Below, one piece after another: positions 29,842 through 39,338 of a stretch of DNA of 64,000 nt. A model generated the notes under the pieces. That model saw only the letters and a list, made by a program, of their open reading frames with translations. It ran no database searches and was not told where the DNA came from. A program made the position numbers and the translations under genes. The DNA is from Symbiodinium natans (taxonomy: Eukaryota > Sar > Dinophyceae > Suessiales > Symbiodiniaceae). The DNA lies in the NCBI GenBank assembly GCA_905221605.1, contig CAJNDS010002394.1, forward strand, positions 64,001 to 128,000, read 5' to 3'. How positions within the stretch are numbered: the first letter of the stretch is position 1; every line of letters starts with the position of its first letter.

Positions 29842-30075
29842 GGGGTTTCCGAAAACAGGGGACCCGTAAACATATAGACACCCAAATCCCAGAGACTCCA
29901 AAACCCCTTACTTAGTTTTAAGGAATATAACTCAAATCATACTATGGTTCTTATTATCATTTAAGGTCTATTCCTTCCTTCAGGGGTTTGAGTCTCTGGG
30001 AATCGTAGGATGCCCAGTAGGATCCCCTTATCAAGTGGAGCCCAAGAAGGTACGCCTAACATCGTAAACCCCCAG
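29842..30075. mobile_element. family C MITE with a nested element
   Basis: Outer ends GGGGGTTTCCGAAAACAGGG and CGCCTAACATCGTAAACCCCC match 4367 and 5036. Inside, 29888-30000 begins CCCAGAGACTCCAAAACCCC and ends GGGGTTTGAGTCTCTGGG, near-perfect terminal inverted repeats of a second element inserted into the first. Confidence 0.8.
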
Positions 30076-30206
30076 AATTCCCTAGACTAGAGCCCGAAGC
30101 CCTGCTGTTCAAACCCTAAACCCGAAACCCGAAACCTGAAACCCGAAACCCTAAACCCTAAACCCTAAACCTAAACCCTAAATCCCTAACGCCCCACCAC
30201 CGCAAG

Positions 30207-30294
30207 ACCCCACAGCGCTCCCTCCTGTGTCGTCCAGCTTTACCGAGGTTGCAAGCGGTGCAGCTCGCCAGGCTGCGTAGGGGCGCTTGTTTGG
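30207..30294 (+). CDS. predicted internal exon, GC donor
   Basis: CACCGCAAG| acceptor, TPQRSLLCRPALPRLQAVQL.. ARLRRGACL ending G|GCTTTAGGG. Confidence 0.55.
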
Positions 30295-30822
30295 GCTTTA
30301 GGGTTTAGGGTTTAGGGTTTAGGGTTTAGGGTTTAGGGTTTAGGGTTTAGGGTGTAGGGTTTTAGGGTTGAGGGCTTCTGGGGCATTTAGGGCTTCTAGG
30401 GCCTTTAGGGCTTTGGGGGTTTTTGGGCTTTCGGGGTTTTTCGGGCTTTTGAGGTTTGAGGGGCTTTTGGGCTTTGGGGTTTAGTGCTTAGCGTGTTCGG
30501 GCTTGTGGGGTTTAGGGCCATATGGTTTGGGGGCCTAGGGTTTAGGAATTTAGATCAGAGCTTTAGGACTTGAGGGTTTTGGGTTTAGGGCTTTGGGGCT
30601 AGGGCTTTAGGGTTGTTAGGGTTCGGGCGCTTCAAACCCTAAACCGTAAACCCTAAACCCTAAACTCTAAAGGTTCGGGGGCTTCAGGAGCATTAGGGCC
30701 GAGCTTAAGGGAGGGTTTAGGAGTGTAGGGTTTACGGTTTAGGGGTTTAGGGTTTAGGGGTGTAGGGTTTAGGGTTTAGGGGTTTAGGGTTTAGGGGTTT
30801 AGGGTTTAGGGTTCAGGGTCAT
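30295..30822 (+). repeat. degenerate G-strand block
   Basis: TTTAGGG, CTTTGGGG and TTTAGGGG variants with a short C-strand interruption at 30635-30665. No gene seen. Confidence 0.7.
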
Positions 30823-30830
30823 CCTGCCAG

Positions 30831-30920
30831 ATTTGCCTGTATGACCAAAGCAGGTCCACGGACTTTGGGTTGGAGATTTGGAGCTTCTGGCTTCATAAGC
30901 TCGAAAGTCATCATCCCCAA
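30831..30920 (+). CDS. predicted exon
   Basis: ATCCTGCCAG| acceptor, ICLYDQSRSTDFGLEIWSFW.. LHKLESHHP; donor not obvious. Confidence 0.4.
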
Positions 30921-31105
30921 GCCCTGAAACCCAATACCCCAAAACCCAAGAACCCTCAGACCATAACTTAGCCCTCTCTCAACCCTCACCGAAGCACTCT
31001 AAGCCCTAAGCCCTCCAGCTTGTTGCAGGAGCCCCAAACTAGGGTTTAGGGTTTGGGGCTTGGGTTTGTGGATTGAGGTTAAGGGTTTGGGTTGCGGAGA
31101 ATGAG

Positions 31106-31480
31106 GAATTGACCCGGCAGCGCCCTCCAGCAGCTCATCTTCAGCAGCTTCTAACAGCTCAACGTGACCGACTGTAGGGTTGATCTACGACTATGGTTCT
31201 TCATCGGCAGCAGCTCCTTCTAGCAGCCCAGCGTTTCCGACAGCTGCAGTTGTTGATCTGGCACCATAGTTCTTGTGCAGAAGATTTTACCCCCTTGCTT
31301 GTCAAACGGCTGGCATGTTTCTGGTAGCGTCTGTGGAAGGCAAGACGCGGTGGATTCCTGCCGGCGGGCTTTTCGTGCTTTCCAAAATAAGGGTCCCTTT
31401 ACAGACCTCTCAACAGAGTTCTGCCCCTGGTACAAAAACAGCCCAAACGGGAGCACTCATTGCCAGAAAGCCAGCCCTTA
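31106..31480. other. coding-like region with Gln/Leu repeats
   Basis: + frames read RQRPPAAHLQQLLTAQRDRL and MVLHRQQLLLAAQRFRQLQL, related to each other by an imperfect ~100-bp duplication (GGTTGATCTACGAC / TTGTTGATCTGGCAC). A 71-codon + frame (31273-31488) and a 78-codon minus frame (31220-31456) overlap. Confidence 0.35.
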
Positions 31481-31533
31481 ACCCCTGAAGACATAACAAC
31501 CTAAACCCTAAACCCTAAACCCTAAATCAGTAG

Positions 31534-31617
31534 CTTGGAGGTGGCAGTGAGGAGGAGGAAGGTCGGGAGGAGGAGTTTCACCTGAGGGTCCTGGGTCAGA
31601 GAGCGCTTCCACTCTAG
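31534..31617 (+). CDS. predicted terminal exon, acidic
   Basis: ATCAGTAG| acceptor, LGGGSEEEEGREEEFHLRVL.. GQRALPL then TAG. Confidence 0.45.
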   Translation, partial: LGGGSEEEEGREEEFHLRVLGQRALPL

Positions 31618-31664
31618 GGTTTAGGGTTTTAGGGCTTAGGGCTTAGGGTTTAGGTTTAGGGTTC

Positions 31665-31787
31665 GGCACCCACACCTACACATCAGAGTGGAGACCTTAC
31701 ACAGTGCTCGGGGACCCGATCAAGGTGTGTCACAGTGGCAAATATCTCAAGCTCACCGATCTCGACATCGCCACCCGACAGCCCTAA
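31665..31787 (+). CDS. predicted terminal exon
   Basis: Frame reads TYTSEWRPYTVLGDPIKVCH.. SGKYLKLTDLDIATRQP then TAA, with acceptor ACACATCAG| at 31685 if shorter. In a G-to-C interval. Very protein-like. Confidence 0.5.
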   Translation, partial: GTHTYTSEWRPYTVLGDPIKVCHSGKYLKLTDLDIATRQP

Positions 31788-31904
31788 ACCCCTAAAGCCC
31801 TAAACCCCTCAAGCCCTAAAACCTCAAGCCCCAAATCCTACACCCGCAAACCCCGAAAGCCCTAGACCCCGAAAGCCGTAAACCCTAAACTCCTAAGGCC
31901 CTAG

Positions 31905-31980
31905 TGTGCTGAACTCCTGATTCTACAAGACTATGAAGCCGGAGGCAAGGAAAGCTGGGTCGGCGCTGTGGGAAGGCCAG
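31905..31980 (+). CDS. predicted internal exon
   Basis: GGCCCTAG| acceptor, AELLILQDYEAGGKESWVGA.. ending CCAG|GTACTG. Confidence 0.5.
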
Positions 31981-32126
31981 GTACTGAAGGGTCGTAGGGC
32001 GTCAGGGTTTTTGTGGTGTGGGGTTCGAGGGTTTAGGGTTTAGGGTTTAGGGTTTTAGGCTTTGGGGTTTTAGGTTTAGTATTTAGAGTTCTAGGCGTTT
32101 ATTGTGTTGCCGATATCGGGTTTCAG

Positions 32127-32180
32127 GACTTCTGCTGCCATCATATGAATACTTTGTTTCACTTTCAGTCCATACTGTGG
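32127..32180 (+). CDS. predicted internal exon
   Basis: CGGGTTTCAG|G acceptor, DFCCHHMNTLFHFQSILW, ending at GTAGTT. Phase 0 to 0. Immediately followed by a MITE. Confidence 0.5.
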
Positions 32181-32199
32181 GTAGTTCCCCAAATCTAAA

Positions 32200-32305
32200 G
32201 TCCCGTTTGGGTTCCTATGTATTAATTAGGGTGCCGTGCTATATATATATATATATATCTAGGCCCAAAAAGGGACCCTAATTTAGACTCAGAGACGTAC
32301 CATGG
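32200..32305. mobile_element. MITE-like element, family E
   Basis: AAGTCCCGTTTGGGTTCC..(TA)9..CCAAAAAGGGACCCTAATTT with inverted arms. GGGACCCTAATTTAGA also ends the 57262 copy. A short ATG exon (MVALVKLLRR) begins at 32301. Confidence 0.6.
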
Positions 32306-32345
32306 TGGCTTTGGTTAAGTTGCTTCGTAGGGGTTTAGGGCTCAG

Positions 32346-32402
32346 GATGAACACTTCGAGGGAATGCCCTTGACCGCCCCAACCCCTCAAGCCATACACT
32401 AG
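32346..32402 (+). CDS. predicted terminal exon
   Basis: GGGCTCAG|G acceptor, DEHFEGMPLTAPTPQAIH then TAG. Confidence 0.45.
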   Translation, partial: DEHFEGMPLTAPTPQAIH

Positions 32403-33063
32403 TTTAGGGTCAGGGTTCAGGGTTTAGGGTTTAGGGTTTAGGGTTTCAGGGTTTAGGGTTTAGGGTAACAAGGAAGAGGGGTTAGCGTTTAGGGTTCAGA
32501 AAATGAACCCTGAGCCCTTAAGCCTAACCCCATGGGCCCTGGCGTGGGGTTTCGGGTTTAGGGGGTTACTGGAGAACCTATCACAGGGTCCTTCAAAGTC
32601 CCCTACACCGCAAACCCTAAACCCTAAACCCTAAATCCTAGATCCCAAGAACCCCTAAAAACCAAAAAAAACGCCCAAAAGCCCTACACAGCCATCAAAA
32701 AGAACCATCAAAAGCCCTAAGAACACTAAACACACCTGAAAACCCTAAACCCTAAAACCTATCATAGGGTGCCCGAGAAAATTGGGGGGAACGCCTTTGG
32801 AAGGGAGGTTGGGGGGAACCGCCCTAGACCCTAAACCATAAGCCCAATTTGTTTAAGCACAGACCCCCAGGCATGTTGCCGGCTCTAGGGTTTAAGGAGT
32901 CACGCTGGACTTGGAGTTTGGGTTTTCGGGTTTAGGGTGTAGGGTGTTTAGGTTTTAGGGTGTTTAGGGTGTTTAGTGTGTAGGGTTTAAGGTTTAGGGT
33001 TTAGGTTTTAGGGTTTAGGGTTGAGGGTTAAGGGGCCTGAAACCGTCCATCCATAGCGGCAAG

Positions 33064-33160
33064 TCTCCCCAGAGGCGAAGAAGGAGCAGGTGGGACGAGG
33101 CTATCTCATTGGCGAGGCACGGGGACCAAGCAGATGGGCAGGGGGGCGTGAGGGGAATCC
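33064..33160 (+). CDS. predicted exon, basic
   Basis: CGGCAAG| acceptor, SPQRRRRSRWDEAISLARHG.. DQADGQGGVRGIRTQ, then enters a C block. Confidence 0.45.
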
Positions 33161-33285
33161 GAACCCAAAGCCGCAAACCCCAAACCCAAAACCCAAAACC
33201 CAAAGCCTTAGATGAGAGTTTGGGTTTGGGGCTGTTAGGGCATACGCCTGTATGGAGGGTTTAGGGTTTAGGGCCGAGGGCTCAG

Positions 33286-33377
33286 GGAAGACCAGCGAGA
33301 GGCTGTGTATCCTCTGTGGGAATCCGGGTTGAAGCCTGCGTCCTCCCGGGTGGTTGGTGGATCCGCCGTAGCTCAAC
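33286..33377 (+). CDS. predicted exon
   Basis: GGCTCAG|G acceptor, EDQREAVYPLWESGLKPASS.. RVVGGSAVAQ. 3' boundary lies in C-strand repeats. Confidence 0.45.
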
Positions 33378-33490
33378 CCCAAACCCTAAACCCCTAAACC
33401 CTAAGCCCTAAACCCTAAACCCTATAGCTAAACCCTAAACCCCAAACCCCTACACCCTGAACCCTAACACCCTAAACCCTTCGCGTGAGC

Positions 33491-33574
33491 TTCAGCAACC
33501 ACTTTGTGGACCCTTTGAAGGCCCTTGGACCCATTGGGTCTCCCGGGCCTTGTGCCACCCGACAGAACGCTTAG
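33491..33574 (+). CDS. predicted terminal exon
   Basis: CGTGAG| or TTCAG| acceptor, VSFSNHFVDPLKALGPIGSP.. GPCATRQNA then TAG. Confidence 0.45.
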   Translation, partial: FSNHFVDPLKALGPIGSPGPCATRQNA

Positions 33575-33621
33575 GAATTAGGGGTTCATGGTTTCGGCAT
33601 AGGGCTTAGGGTTTTGGGGTT

Positions 33622-33722
33622 CAGGGTTGGTTTAGGGTTTAGGGTTTAGGGTTTAGGGTTTAGGGTTTAGGGTTTAGGGTTTAGGGTTTAGGGTTTAGGG
33701 TTTAGGGTTTAGGGTTTAGGGC
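33622..33722 (+). repeat. uniform (TTTAGGG)n block
   Basis: About 14 near-perfect units. Confidence 0.95.
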
Positions 33723-34154
33723 TAAGTCAGCTGATAGTTTGTCTATCTGGGCCCAATCCCTGACCCCCCATAACTAAACAGTTTGAACTGTGAACTCAAA
33801 CCCTACACCCCCCCCCTCCCCCCCACCCAACTCGAAGCCCTGTCGTCAGAGCCTCCCTCCCAAACCCTACACCTAAACTCTACACCCTAAACTCTAACCC
33901 TAAACCTTAAACCCGAAACTGTGCACCCTAAACCCTAAACCGTGGCCCTGAACGGCCTCTAGCCCCGGATAACCTCGACCCTTACCTCGGGTTCGGGTTT
34001 AGGGAAGCCCCCAAAGCTTTCAGATGCCTCCCCTAAACCCTAAACCCTAAACACTAATCCCTAAACCCTAAACCCTAAACCCCAAACCCTAAACCCCAAA
34101 CCCCAAACCCCAAACCGATGACCTGAGTCCCAAAGCCCCCGCGAGCGCGCGAAG

Positions 34155-34562
34155 ATGCAGGCTGCGGTGTATGGGGAGCCCTACCGGCTCGGTGCCCAGT
34201 CTGCTGCTATGCGCACAAGAGCCGAATGTGTGGTTTGGGGACAGGGACAGTTCGGGTTCAGGGTTTAGGGTTTGTGTTTAGTGCTAAAATGCTACTTTCT
34301 ATTCCTTATTGAGTTTAAGTACCCTTAAAATTATGGTTTTAAACAAGCTTAGGGTTTAGTGTTTAGGGTTTAGTGTTTAGGGTTCAGGGATGATTAGGGT
34401 TTAGGGATGATTAGGGTAAACCGGGACGGGGAGGGATTGGGACAGGGTTAGGGTTGTTGCTTTTGGTGTTCAGACCTTCCCTGGTGCGCTTGAGAGGTTC
34501 ATACTGGAGCAGATACCAGTAGTGTGTGTTTCCGTAGACTCCTCCAGAGTGAGGATTTTTGG
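34155..34562 (+). CDS. two-exon model, cyclic-nucleotide-binding-like
   Basis: Exon 34155-34232 (or to 34249) reads MQAAVYGEPYRLGAQSAAMR.. TRAECV, resembling the GE..Raat..aec segment of cNMP-binding domains. Exon 34474-34562 reads TFPGALERFILEQIPVV, like the following helix (tF..lLe..p). With donor GTTTGGGG at 34233 and acceptor GTTCAG| the join is phase 0. The second exon ends GG|GTCTAGGG. Family assignment rests on pattern only. Confidence 0.5.
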
Positions 34563-34723
34563 GTCTAGGGTTCACAATTTAGTGTCTTTTCAATTTAGGA
34601 ATAAGGGTTTTGAATTTAGAGTTCAGGGTTATAACTTAGGGTTTGAAATTTAGAATCTGGGTTTTAAGATTTTAGAGTTTAGAGTTAAGGATTCGCGGAG
34701 TTTTATTTTGTTTTGAGCTGCAG

Positions 34724-34963
34724 GCTTGCGGAGCCAAAGCGGCGCTGGATGCAACGTATGGGCTGGATTGTTATGATAATGATTATGATTTTTTGATTTT
34801 GATGTTGATCATCATTATCATGATTCTTCTTATTATTCTTATTCTTATTATTATGAACTTACTTCTTTTGCAAAGTATATGGGCTGGATTATTAGTGTTT
34901 TGTTTTACTTACTACCAGTCGCAGGTCGGCGGTGGTGTCGAGCTCGGAGGTGAAGGCGGGTAG
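34724..34963 (+). CDS. long open frame with embedded microsatellite
   Basis: TGAGCTGCAG| acceptor, ACGAKAALDATYGLDCYDND.., then a hydrophobic stretch coded by ATT/CTT repeats, then WAGLLVFCFTYYQSQ and TAG at 34961. TATGGGCTGGATT flanks the microsatellite on both sides (34757-34769, 34878-34890), so the middle may be an insertion rather than coding. Confidence 0.4.
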   Translation, partial: ACGAKAALDATYGLDCYDNDYDFLILMLIIIIMILLIILILIIMNLLLLQSIWAGLLVFCFTYYQSQVGGGVELGGEGG

Positions 34964-35335
34964 CGTCTCTTGAGTTTAGGGTTTAGGGTTTAGGGTTTGG
35001 GGTTTAGAGTTCAGGGTTTAGGGTTTAGGGTTTAGGGTTAGGGCTAGGGTTTAGGTTTAGGGTTGAGGGTATCAGGGTATGCGGCTATCAGGGTATTCGG
35101 GTATTGGTGGGGGTAAAAGCCTCAACTCGCTCTCGCGGGCTTAGGGCTCGCAGGGCTGAACAGTTCGTTAGGATCCTGAGTCAGACCTAAGCCGAAAACT
35201 AAACCCTAAGCCCCAGACCCCGGAGACGTAGACCCTAGCCCTAAACCCTAAACCCTAAACCATAAACCCTAAACCCTAAACTTCTAAACCCTAAACCCTA
35301 GACCCTACGCTCCAACACGGGCCCGAAACCATCAG

Positions 35336-35632
35336 CCGGGAGAGGCATCGGCTGGCGTAGCTGATGAACTCTCCAAACACCTGGATAAACCTTGGCACTC
35401 CAAAGTTGTGTTTTAGGGTTTAGGGTTTAGGGTATAGGGCTTGGAGACCAGACCCATCAACCCTAAACCCCTGAACCCTGCAACTCACAGAACTCCAAAG
35501 TTTTGTGGGGTCTCCCTTCGTTTTACCCCAACATGCGAGAAACCTGATGACAGGAACCCCCGAAGAAAAAAGAAAGAACAACATTTTCATCGGGTCTGCT
35601 CAATGTCTGTCTCACAGCAGTTCACGACTTGA
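35336..35632 (+). CDS. two-exon gene end
   Basis: Exon 35336-35404 after CCATCAG|: PGEASAGVADELSKHLDKPW.. Intron 35405-35500 (GTTGTGTTTTAGGG..CCAAAG, 96 nt). Exon 35501-35632: FCGVSLRFTPTCEKPDDRNP.. then a Lys/Arg-rich run and ..VSQQFTT, TGA. Phase kept. ACTCCAAAGTT(G/T)TG is present at both intron edges (35397-35410, 35492-35505). Confidence 0.6.
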
Positions 35633-35839
35633 CGGTCGGTTTAGGGCTGTAGGGTTGAAGACTTCGAGCGTAGGAATTTCCCAGTTGAAGGCCTAGGGTC
35701 TGGGCCTTCGTGTTCAAGTCTGCAAGGTTCGGGCTCGGGGTTTCAATCTTTAGGGTTTAGGATGAACAAGTTTAGGGCTTAGGTTTTTCGTCAAGGGCTT
35801 AGGGTAGTTTAGGGTTTGTCTAGGTCCAGTAGCTTGCAG

Positions 35840-35934
35840 GGGCAGACTGGCAGGTGCTTGTGGTCAAGGCTTCCGACTACCTGCAGAAGCTGCTCAACAG
35901 GCACCCTGAATCGAATGGTCAAAACGGGCTAAAG
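35840..35934 (+). CDS. predicted internal exon
   Basis: GTAGCTTGCAG|G acceptor, ADWQVLVVKASDYLQKLLNR.. HPESNGQNGLK, ending AAG|GTATAA. One of the most convincing exons: both splice sites are good and composition is ordinary. Confidence 0.65.
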
Positions 35935-36421
35935 GTATAAACCCCAAACCCCAAACTCTAGGATATGGTTCCAGGATTTTGGTGTTGGCACCCTAAACTC
36001 TAAACTCTAAACCCTAAACCCTAAACCCTAAACCCTAAACCCTAAACCCTAAACCCTAAACCCTAAACCCTAAACCCAGTTCTTTGTTCTAAGGTCCCCT
36101 CAGGGAGGGGGGGGGCGCTGAGGGCTCAGGCACCTTGGGGTTAGGGAAGCACGGACCATATTTAGGAATTCGGGTTTAGGGTTTAAGGTTTAGGGTTTAG
36201 GGTTTCAGGTTCAGGGTTTTAGGGTTTCGGGGCTTAGGGTTTAGGACTTTGTGGTTAAGGCCAAGGGCCTCAGGGGGGGCTTTTAGGGATAATGCCTAAG
36301 CCCAGCAATAGGAATGGTCCTTAAGCCCCAAACCCCAGACCCCGAACCCTGAACTACCCAAAACCCCAAAACCCTAGGCTTAAACCCCAAACCCTAGTTT
36401 TAAGCCTTTATTTCCCCGCAG

Positions 36422-36475
36422 GTCGTCGCCCCTGGTCCGCCCTGAGGGATACCAGGAGCCTGAAGGACAGCAAGG
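36422..36475 (+). CDS. predicted internal exon
   Basis: TTTATTTCCCCGCAG|G is a strong acceptor. RRPWSALRDTRSLKDSKG in one frame, SPLVRPEGYQEPEGQQG in another. Donor GTGTGG. Confidence 0.5.
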
Positions 36476-36781
36476 GTGTGGGGTTTAGGGGTTTAGGCTG
36501 CAGGGTTTACGGGTTTAGGGGTTTTGGAGCTGGGTTTAAGGAGTAAGGGCTCAAAGGGTTCGGGGTTTAGCTTGGGGCTCGGGGCCGTGGAGTTTGGCGG
36601 GGGAGTTTGAGGGCCCGGGTTGAGGGTTTAGAGATTAGTAGTTGGGCGCGTGAGGTTTCCAGTTCGGGCTTAGGGTTCCCCAAGCCCGAAGGTCTTCAAC
36701 CCTAAGGCTTGCCCTAAACCCTAAACACTCAACCCCAAACCCTAAACCCTAAACCCTAAACGCTTGTGGCTTCGCGCGCAG

Positions 36782-36886
36782 GACCATCGGAAGAAGCGGG
36801 CATTCGAGGCCGGCATCAGAGCTTGGCATGATGTTGAGTTATGCATGTCAACCCCTCTTCTTTCCCTCTTCAAGCACTCAGAGTAA
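36782..36886 (+). CDS. predicted terminal exon
   Basis: TTCGCGCGCAG|G acceptor, DHRKKRAFEAGIRAWHDVEL.. CMSTPLLSLFKHSE then TAA. DHRKK matches the exon at 24491. Confidence 0.5.
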   Translation, partial: DHRKKRAFEAGIRAWHDVELCMSTPLLSLFKHSE

Positions 36887-37282
36887 TCCGCCGCATTCAT
36901 TTCAACCCCTACTTAGTAGCTCTTTTGACTGAGTAAGTCCACTTAGTATTCCCTAGAAAGCCTTAAGCCCACCATATAAAACTCCTACTTCCCAAGTCAA
37001 CAGGGCTTCCAAGTAGAGAGAGTCCTTGTATCTTCCCTTCTATCACCCAGACCCACCGGTCTCCAGTTTAGGGATCTTCGGGTTTAGGTATTTGGGCTCA
37101 GGGTCGAAGGTAGCTCCCGAACTCCAGGTTTTTCGGGGACGTCCCTGGAAAACTCCCCGAGCCTGAAGCTTTCCCCCAAAACATCTTCAACCTAAACCCT
37201 GAACCCCTAACTTCAGTAAGTTCAGGGGCAAAGGGGGGCTTGGTCGGAAATTGAGGGCTTCGTAGGAAGGAGCTAGGGTCAG

Positions 37283-37339
37283 GAACTGTGGACGTCTCGT
37301 CCTGCACTAGCTTCACCCGACTCCTTGGAGTTGTTGCAG
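37283..37339 (+). CDS. predicted internal exon
   Basis: CTAGGGTCAG|G acceptor, ELWTSRPALASPDSLELLQ, ending CAG|GTTTTGGGG. Phase 0 to 0. Confidence 0.55.
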
Positions 37340-37458
37340 GTTTTGGGGGTGTAGGACGATTTGTAGGGTTTGGGGTGGCCTCGTTGGGGGCGGGGAGCCC
37401 TAAAACACCCTAAACCCCAAACCCTAAACCCTTGTGTGGGTGGTAATGGATCCCCTAG

Positions 37459-37510
37459 CGGAGGCCGCCGGCAACTGATCAAAGAGGCCACGGCCTTTGC
37501 AGCAAGGACG
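37459..37510 (+). CDS. predicted internal exon
   Basis: ATCCCCTAG| acceptor, GGRRQLIKEATAFAART, consensus GTGAGG donor. Confidence 0.5.
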
Positions 37511-37799
37511 GTGAGGCTTCCGCCGGCTTAGTTTCGGGTAGGGTTCAAATTAAATCAGGAGTTAGAATTCAGATTTTAAAATTTAGGGGTTTAGGTCTTG
37601 GTTTGTTTTTTCCTCACCTTTGCGGTTTAGGGTTTAGCGCTTAGGCTTTTCGGCGTTCTTACACCCTACATCGCTCTATCATGCCAGATCCCAACTTCTC
37701 TTACTTAGGGCCCTTATGGCCCTACTTGTCGTAGTACAAATGTTTGTTCACACGCATGCTAAAGAGTGACAGAAGCCTTTTTTGGGTCGAAAAAAACAG

Positions 37800-37970
37800 G
37801 TCTACAAAGCAGACGGCTTGGCAAAAAGACATCTCCGTCAAAGAAGTCCACATCTGCGCACGGGAACGGACGGAAAACATGAACTAAATTTTCGCACGTT
37901 GTACTCGTTGAAAATGAGGATCATCGACCCACGCAGTCCGAGAGTGACAGAAGCATGCCGTATTGTATAA
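37800..37970 (+). CDS. predicted terminal exon
   Basis: GAAAAAAACAG|G acceptor, VYKADGLAKRHLRQRSPHLR.. then ..SLKMRIIDPRSPRVTEACRI and TAA. 56 codons without telomere-like units. GAGTGACAGAAGC flanks it (37764-37776, 37942-37954). Confidence 0.45.
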   Translation, partial: VYKADGLAKRHLRQRSPHLRTGTDGKHELNFRTLYSLKMRIIDPRSPRVTEACRIV

Positions 37971-38009
37971 GTCTAAGATTCTGTTCAGTGTTCCTAAGGG
38001 TTACATAAC

Positions 38010-38120
38010 ATGAGGCTCATATTAAGGGCACACACTTCGAATCCCCTATGGAAGCACAGGGCTGCAGCGTTTTTGACCGAGGAAAATCTGCAAAACATCG
38101 AATCTCGCTCGTCTGGTTGA
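38010..38120 (+). CDS. predicted first exon or small gene
   Basis: ATG with MRLILRAHTSNPLWKHRAAA.. FLTEENLQNIESRSSG. Either TGA at 38118 or a GTTGAG donor at 38116 ends it. Confidence 0.45.
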   Translation: MRLILRAHTSNPLWKHRAAAFLTEENLQNIESRSSG

Positions 38121-38446
38121 GAAGCCACAAGTTCTGGGGCCTTTAAGCTGCCTAAGCCCTAAACCTTATGTGGGTTGGTGGTCTCTTGAAGTAAGGTTTC
38201 TGTTTTATGGGGGCATGATATTCGGGGTTCTTTTTCGGGTATCTAGGGAATATATTTTTGGTATAGGTAACAGATACAAGACCACCGGCCTTTACAACCT
38301 AAACCCCAAACCCCGACAGCCCCAAAGCACCTGTTGAGGTTCTGGGCCCGCCGTAACATCCCATTCACCCCCCCCTCCCCCCGCCACCTCTAAGAATTTA
38401 CGGTTTTGGGTTTAGGGTCCAGGGCTTAGGGTTTCGGGATTATTCC

Positions 38447-38521
38447 ATGTTCCGTAATTCTGCGGAGGCTGAAGGAGGACCAGATCAAGGTTCAGGCACC
38501 TCTTCCGGTGGAGCGTTGATG
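38447..38521 (+). CDS. predicted first exon
   Basis: ATG, MFRNSAEAEGGPDQGSGTSS.. GGALM, ending precisely at GTTTAGGG. A competing frame reads LRRLKEDQIKVQAPLPVER. Confidence 0.45.
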
Positions 38522-39092
38522 GTTTAGGGTTGGGGCGGTTAGGGTTAGGGCTTGTAGGGTTTGGGGCTTAGGGTTTAGGACTTAAGGGTTTAGGGTTTTA
38601 GGGAGGGGCCTTGAACCCAAAAGCCCAACAACATGTAAGGCTAACCCAAGCCCTAGTATAGGGAAGGCGAAACAAATTCAGGGTCCGGGGCTTTTAGGGT
38701 TTAGGGTTTAGGGCAACCTTTCTGGGTTTTCCGAAGATAGGGGTACTGTACCCCACGTTGTGGTTCCTAAATGAAGGATCCGACTCTGCCTGGGGTATAT
38801 TCTGGCACCTAGAACCTCAAACCCCAAACTCTACACCCTGTGTAAGGTTTCAGGGAGTCCCCTCGTTGGGAAAATGCTCATGGGCCCGCCTAAAACCCCG
38901 CAACCCCTGAAACCCCCAAAGACCTAAAGCTTTAAACCTCGAACCCCCTAAATCCTAAACCCTGAACCCTCAACCCTAAACCGCTAAGGCAAGTCCAAAG
39001 CATCAAGCCCCAGCATCCTAAACTCATGAACCCAAAGCGGCCTTTTCAATGGCTCAGAGCTCTCAAACCTAAACCCCAAAAGCCGAAATTGC

Positions 39093-39199
39093 CTACTATA
39101 GGGGCCTTAAGAATAACAAAAGTGTTTTGGGAGGTGATTGTAGTACAATTCCAAGGGACCATAAGGGAATACTACTTGTCATAATTCCGACCCCTATAG
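39093..39199. mobile_element. MITE-like element, family B (complete)
   Basis: CTACTATAGGGGCCTTAAGA at one end, AATTCCGACCCCTATAGTA at the other, with CCAAGGGACCATAAGGGAAT inside. Terminal inverted repeats CTATAGGGG / CCCCTATAG. Confidence 0.7.
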
Positions 39200-39262
39200 T
39201 AAGCCCTAAACCCTGAACCCTAAACCCTAAACCCTAAACCCTAAACTTAAGCCCGTCTTCAG

Positions 39263-39338
39263 GAGAAGGAGTGGAAGAAAGCCACCTCGCGGCAAATCCC
39301 TGCAAAGATTCCGCGTTGGGCTCGGCTGCAGCCTACGG
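39263..39338 (+). CDS. predicted internal exon, GC donor
   Basis: CGTCTTCAG|G acceptor, EKEWKKATSRQIPAKIPRWA.. RLQPT, ending G|GCTTTAGGG. Confidence 0.6.
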
